From: Anaerolineales bacterium UBA832
GTDB lineage: Bacteria > Chloroflexota > Anaerolineae > Anaerolineales > UBA11657
Assembly: GCA_002296125.1 (NCBI GenBank)
Contig: DBHI01000121.1
Span: 760-17,418 of the forward strand
DNA: 16,659 nt
Direction of reading: 5' to 3'
Shown: in pieces, positions 14,376-16,659 of the stretch
Numbering within the stretch: the stretch's first letter is position 1
Layout: each line of letters begins with the position of its first letter
The notes under the pieces: model-generated
Seen by the model: the letters and a program-made list of their open reading frames with translations, nothing else
What the model was told of the DNA's origin: nothing
Database searches by the model: none
Program-made: the position numbers and the translations under genes

Positions 14376-16013
14376 ATGAGTTTACAAACGTTAACTTGGG
14401 ATGATTTTGAAAAATCAAAGAATGATGTTCAGGAAACGACAGTAATGTTTGGTTGGAAGATGTGGCTTGCTAGAATGATTTGGTTTGTGGTTTTGATGAT
14501 TACAATTGGCCTATTTGTATCGGGCATTAAGCCTTATTTTGAAACTGTTTTGATGTTCCCTAAGTTTTGGTTTAGTTCCCCTGATTATGCAAATGCGTTA
14601 GAACAATTGAATATAACCCCAGGGTTTTATCATGGTTATCTTATTGTGTTACAGTCAATACAAGTATTGGTTTGTTTGATAATAGCTGCGTTGATTTATA
14701 AAAACAAATCAAACGATTGGTTGTCTTTGTTTGTTTCACTTACTTTAGTGGCATATGCTGCAAGTCAGGGTGACCAAATAGGTATGTTGGTTATGAACAA
14801 TCCTAACTTGCGTTATGCGGCATTACCATCTTTTGTTCTTGCAGAAACAGCATTGTTATTATTGTTGTATTTTTTTCCAGATGGAGATTTTAGTCCAAGG
14901 TGGACTAAGCCGTTGGCTTGGATATGGGTAACATGGCAGATATCTAATTTGGTGTATGAAGCGTCTCCTTTGAATCCAGCAATATGGTCAACCCAGACGC
15001 GCAATTATGTAATGCTTGCTTGGTTTAGTACCGGTTTATTTGCCCAGTTTTGGAGCTATGTGAGGGAGTTTACACCAGTACAACGACAACAGACAAAATG
15101 GGTGCTTTTGGGGTTTGTTTTGTCAGTAATTGGTATGTATGTGCCGGGTATAGTAAAAGGTTTTGTTCCATCAGTAGCTAGTCCAGGAATGGGAGCAATA
15201 ATATATGATATAGTGTTTGTAGAAGGATTTGCCCGGCTTGCCTTTTTGTTAATTCCCATAGCTCTTATGGTGTCTATTATGAGATTTGGACTTTGGGAAG
15301 TGGATTCTTTTATTAATCGTGCTTTAGTGTATGGGTCATTAACAGTAGTCATGGTGATATTGTTTGAATTGGTGTCAGGTGTTATAGAAAACTTAACTGA
15401 ACTGATTATAGCTGAACCACCAGGAATTATTGAAGCATTGACAGCATTAGCTATTGGTGCCTTAATAGAACCTGTGCAAGATAAGGTACAAGAAATTGTA
15501 GACGGAAGGTTTTATGCGGCAAAGGTTGATCTAGGTAATGCAATTAGAGCTTTTTCAGACAGAATAAGTTATGTTATCGATAGACAGGAGTTAATGAACT
15601 TGTTATTAAATCGTACAGTTGAACTGTTACAAATTGGACATGGTGCAGTTTATATTTATAATGAACATGGCGAAATGACTGTTGTTGAAACTAACAATTT
15701 GACTGATGAAAGATTCAATGTAGTTCCTGTAACTCATGAGGTTATTGAGGAGCTAGAAAGAGGAGATCCAGTATTTGAAGGTGACGACACATTTGAGACG
15801 TTACATATTGGAATGCGACAGACTTTTACTATGTTAGTACCTTTAACAGTAGTAAGTGAAGGTACGCGACAACTAACAGGTATGTTGGCACTTGGTCCTC
15901 GGCTTTCAGGGATGGGTTACTCTAGTGAAGATGAAACATTAATGACAACATTGGTTGATTCAGTTTCCAGATCTTTAAGAGTTTTAGAGTTAATTGAACA
16001 AAATACAGTATAA
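14376..16013 (+). CDS. Multi-spanning membrane sensor with C-terminal GAF-like domain, no kinase domain
   Basis: A 545-residue inner-membrane protein. I count eight to ten hydrophobic segments, near 30-50, 84-107, 114-131, 147-168, 178-195, 208-226, 241-259, 283-303, 315-337 and possibly 349-366. Between them are FFPDGDFSPRW (166-176) and QRQQTKWVLLG (236-246), motifs I associate with large sensor proteins and histidine kinases of Chloroflexota. The membrane part runs into a linker (VQEIVDGRFYAAKVDLGNAIRAF) and a GAF-like domain from about 400 to the end (LLNRTVELLQIGHGAVYIYNE, FTMLVPLTV, GMLALGPRLSG, SSEDETLMTTLVDSVSRSLRVLELI). In related proteins such a GAF is followed by a histidine kinase or other output; here the protein stops right after the GAF helix, and a terminator follows. 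It may act through a partner protein or be a pure ligand receptor. The ligand is unknown. Start by the perfect Shine-Dalgarno. Confidence 0.75.
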   Translation: MSLQTLTWDDFEKSKNDVQETTVMFGWKMWLARMIWFVVLMITIGLFVSGIKPYFETVLMFPKFWFSSPDYANALEQLNITPGFYHGYLIVLQSIQVLVCLIIAALIYKNKSNDWLSLFVSLTLVAYAASQGDQIGMLVMNNPNLRYAALPSFVLAETALLLLLYFFPDGDFSPRWTKPLAWIWVTWQISNLVYEASPLNPAIWSTQTRNYVMLAWFSTGLFAQFWSYVREFTPVQRQQTKWVLLGFVLSVIGMYVPGIVKGFVPSVASPGMGAIIYDIVFVEGFARLAFLLIPIALMVSIMRFGLWEVDSFINRALVYGSLTVVMVILFELVSGVIENLTELIIAEPPGIIEALTALAIGALIEPVQDKVQEIVDGRFYAAKVDLGNAIRAFSDRISYVIDRQELMNLLLNRTVELLQIGHGAVYIYNEHGEMTVVETNNLTDERFNVVPVTHEVIEELERGDPVFEGDDTFETLHIGMRQTFTMLVPLTVVSEGTRQLTGMLALGPRLSGMGYSSEDETLMTTLVDSVSRSLRVLELIEQNTV

Positions 16014-16020
16014 AATATAT

Positions 16021-16065
16021 AAAACACACCCTAAGTGTTATTAGACATTTGAGGTGTGTTTTTTT
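16021..16065. terminator. Bidirectional rho-independent terminator
   Basis: The perfect 10-bp arms AAAACACACC (16021-16030) and GGTGTGTTTT (16053-16062) enclose a second stem, AAGTGT with ACATTT, with one G-U pair and a TATTAG loop. A run of seven T follows on the plus strand (16059-16065), and an A/T-rich TTTTATATATTTT follows on the minus strand. It lies between the convergent sensor gene and the repeat-protein gene and should stop transcription from both sides. Confidence 0.9.
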
Positions 16066-16113
16066 ATATATGTAACTCTATAAATTTGTAGAGTATTTTA
16101 TAGTTTTAGATTA

Positions 16114-16659
16114 CTATCGACCAGAGTATGGTGAAGTACCGGAATCGTGATCGTCGTCCTCATCTTCATCATCTAGGTCTTCAAAATGATCATGGTCGTC
16201 GTATTCGTTGTCCCAATCCTCATCTTCATCCTCATCTTCGAGATCGTCGACTGGTGGTGCAGTTCCTCGAGCACTATCAAGAACTTCATCTGTCGCTCCG
16301 TCATTGAAATCTCGGTCACTAGTTGCACTAACATTTGATCCATACTCTCCGTCCTCAGTTAACAGCTGAGCATCAGATTGCCAATCAAAATCTTCTTCTG
16401 CCTGTTCATAAGCTTCAGAGAAGGTTATATCCCCAGATTCTGCCATAGCAAACAAATCTTTTACGCCTGTTGGAGCATCAGTGAGTTCATGTGCTGCTGG
16501 AGGCATGTTAGGATCGAAAGTTCCGTATTCACCGCCGCGATAAGTGCCGTATTCGCCGCCACCATCTGGTCCGTATTCACCTGGACCATAAGCGCCATAT
16601 TCGCCGCCACCATCTGGTCCGTATTCACCTGGACCATAAGCGCCGTATTCGCCGCCACC
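16114..16659 (-). CDS. Low-complexity protein with 16-residue Gly/Glu/Tyr repeats and acidic C-terminal tail (N-terminus outside window)
   Basis: The reading frame is open from the right edge of the window to the TAG at 16114-16116 (181 codons); the start lies outside. Reading only from the internal ATG at 16506 would discard the repeats. The visible part opens with two identical units GGGEYGAYGPGEYGPD and a degenerate third (GGGEYGTYRGGEYGTFD). A 60-residue, more ordinary segment follows (DLFAMAESGDITFSEAYEQAEEDFDWQSDAQLL), with a further DGEYGSN echo. The tail is dominated by Asp and Glu with His (EDEDEDWDNEYDDHDHFEDLDDEDEDDDHD) and ends SGTSPYSGR. There is no membrane segment in the visible part. 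It looks intrinsically disordered. Codons in the repeats use GGC and GCC far more than neighbouring genes, and local G+C is visibly higher. I do not recognise the family. A surface, structural or condensate-forming role is conceivable, but nothing in the sequence proves it. Confidence 0.7.
   Translation of the reverse strand, partial: GGGEYGAYGPGEYGPDGGGEYGAYGPGEYGPDGGGEYGTYRGGEYGTFDPNMPPAAHELTDAPTGVKDLFAMAESGDITFSEAYEQAEEDFDWQSDAQLLTEDGEYGSNVSATSDRDFNDGATDEVLDSARGTAPPVDDLEDEDEDEDWDNEYDDHDHFEDLDDEDEDDDHDSGTSPYSGR
16513..16659 (-). repeat. 48-bp tandem repeat inside the low-complexity gene
   Basis: Two complete 48-bp units (16659-16612 and 16611-16564) differ at a single base (TAC versus TAT, both Tyr). 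A third unit (16563-16513, 51 bp) is diverged at several codons. The unit is a multiple of three and keeps the reading frame. The array may continue beyond the window. Near-identity of the units suggests recent duplication or ongoing homogenisation. Confidence 0.9.

Noticed and set aside
16075..16094. ACTCTA...TAGAGT inverted repeat just outside the bidirectional terminator
   Set aside because: A six-pair A/T-rich stem without a proper T-run on either strand. It may help the neighbouring terminator but cannot be claimed on its own.
16461..16658. Ala/Asn/Val-rich open frame on the minus strand across the 48-bp repeats (reading as MAANTALMVQVNTDQM...)
   Set aside because: It is a shifted reading of the repeat. 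The frame giving GGGEYGAYGPGEYGPD joins without a stop to the acidic segment ending at 16114, whereas this one ends inside it and shows only a translated artefact of the repeat.
16513..16659. CRISPR-like array at the right edge
   Set aside because: The units are directly adjacent, with no unique spacers, and lie in frame inside a protein-coding sequence.

Overview
The window is a gene-dense stretch of low-GC bacterial chromosome, roughly 35-37 % G+C by eye, with little intergenic space. It has no tRNA, rRNA, insertion sequence or CRISPR array that I can recognise. The gene set is housekeeping (DNA replication, folate, tRNA modification, chaperone) plus a nucleotide-sugar operon. The large membrane sensor near the right end carries the FFPDGDFSPRW and QRQQTKW motifs, which I associate with multi-TM sensor proteins of Chloroflexota. 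A low-GC, possibly marine, member of that phylum is my best guess. This is an inference, not a proven placement. GTG and TTG starts are common (tatD, rmd, the S1 gene, folK, priA).

Layout. (1) 1-3889, minus strand: an operon transcribed rmd - gmd - phosphohexomutase - tatD, with tatD cut by the window edge. The first three can make GDP-D-rhamnose from hexose phosphate if a GDP-mannose pyrophosphorylase exists elsewhere. (2) 3890-4093: a divergent control region with a textbook TTGACA-17-TATAAT promoter and two perfect palindromes. It drives a small S1-domain RNA-binding protein rightwards. (3) 4609-7703, minus strand: a tight four-gene operon. It begins with a ParB/sulfiredoxin-fold protein resembling free serine kinases (SerK/SbnI), followed by folK, folC and a vitamin-K-epoxide-reductase-type membrane protein; the last three genes are coupled by overlaps. 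(4) 7801-8778, plus strand: a tRNA-dihydrouridine synthase. It and the serine-kinase-like gene are divergent and both look leaderless. (5) 8791-9633, minus strand: a thioredoxin-TPR protein of the CnoX/YbbN type. (6) 9793-16013, plus strand: a sugar-nucleotide epimerase, priA, holA and a multi-spanning membrane protein with a GAF-like C-terminal domain but no kinase, ended by a bidirectional hairpin terminator. (7) 16114-16659, minus strand: the 3' part of a gene for an unrecognised low-complexity protein. It has 16-residue Gly/Glu/Tyr/Pro repeats and a strongly acidic tail, and is open at the window edge.

The parts most worth following up are the repeat/acidic-tail protein, the serine-kinase-like gene heading a folate operon, the paired leaderless promoters, the 13-bp inverted repeat before the epimerase, and the kinase-less sensor. 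No gene-free stretch exceeds about 210 bp.
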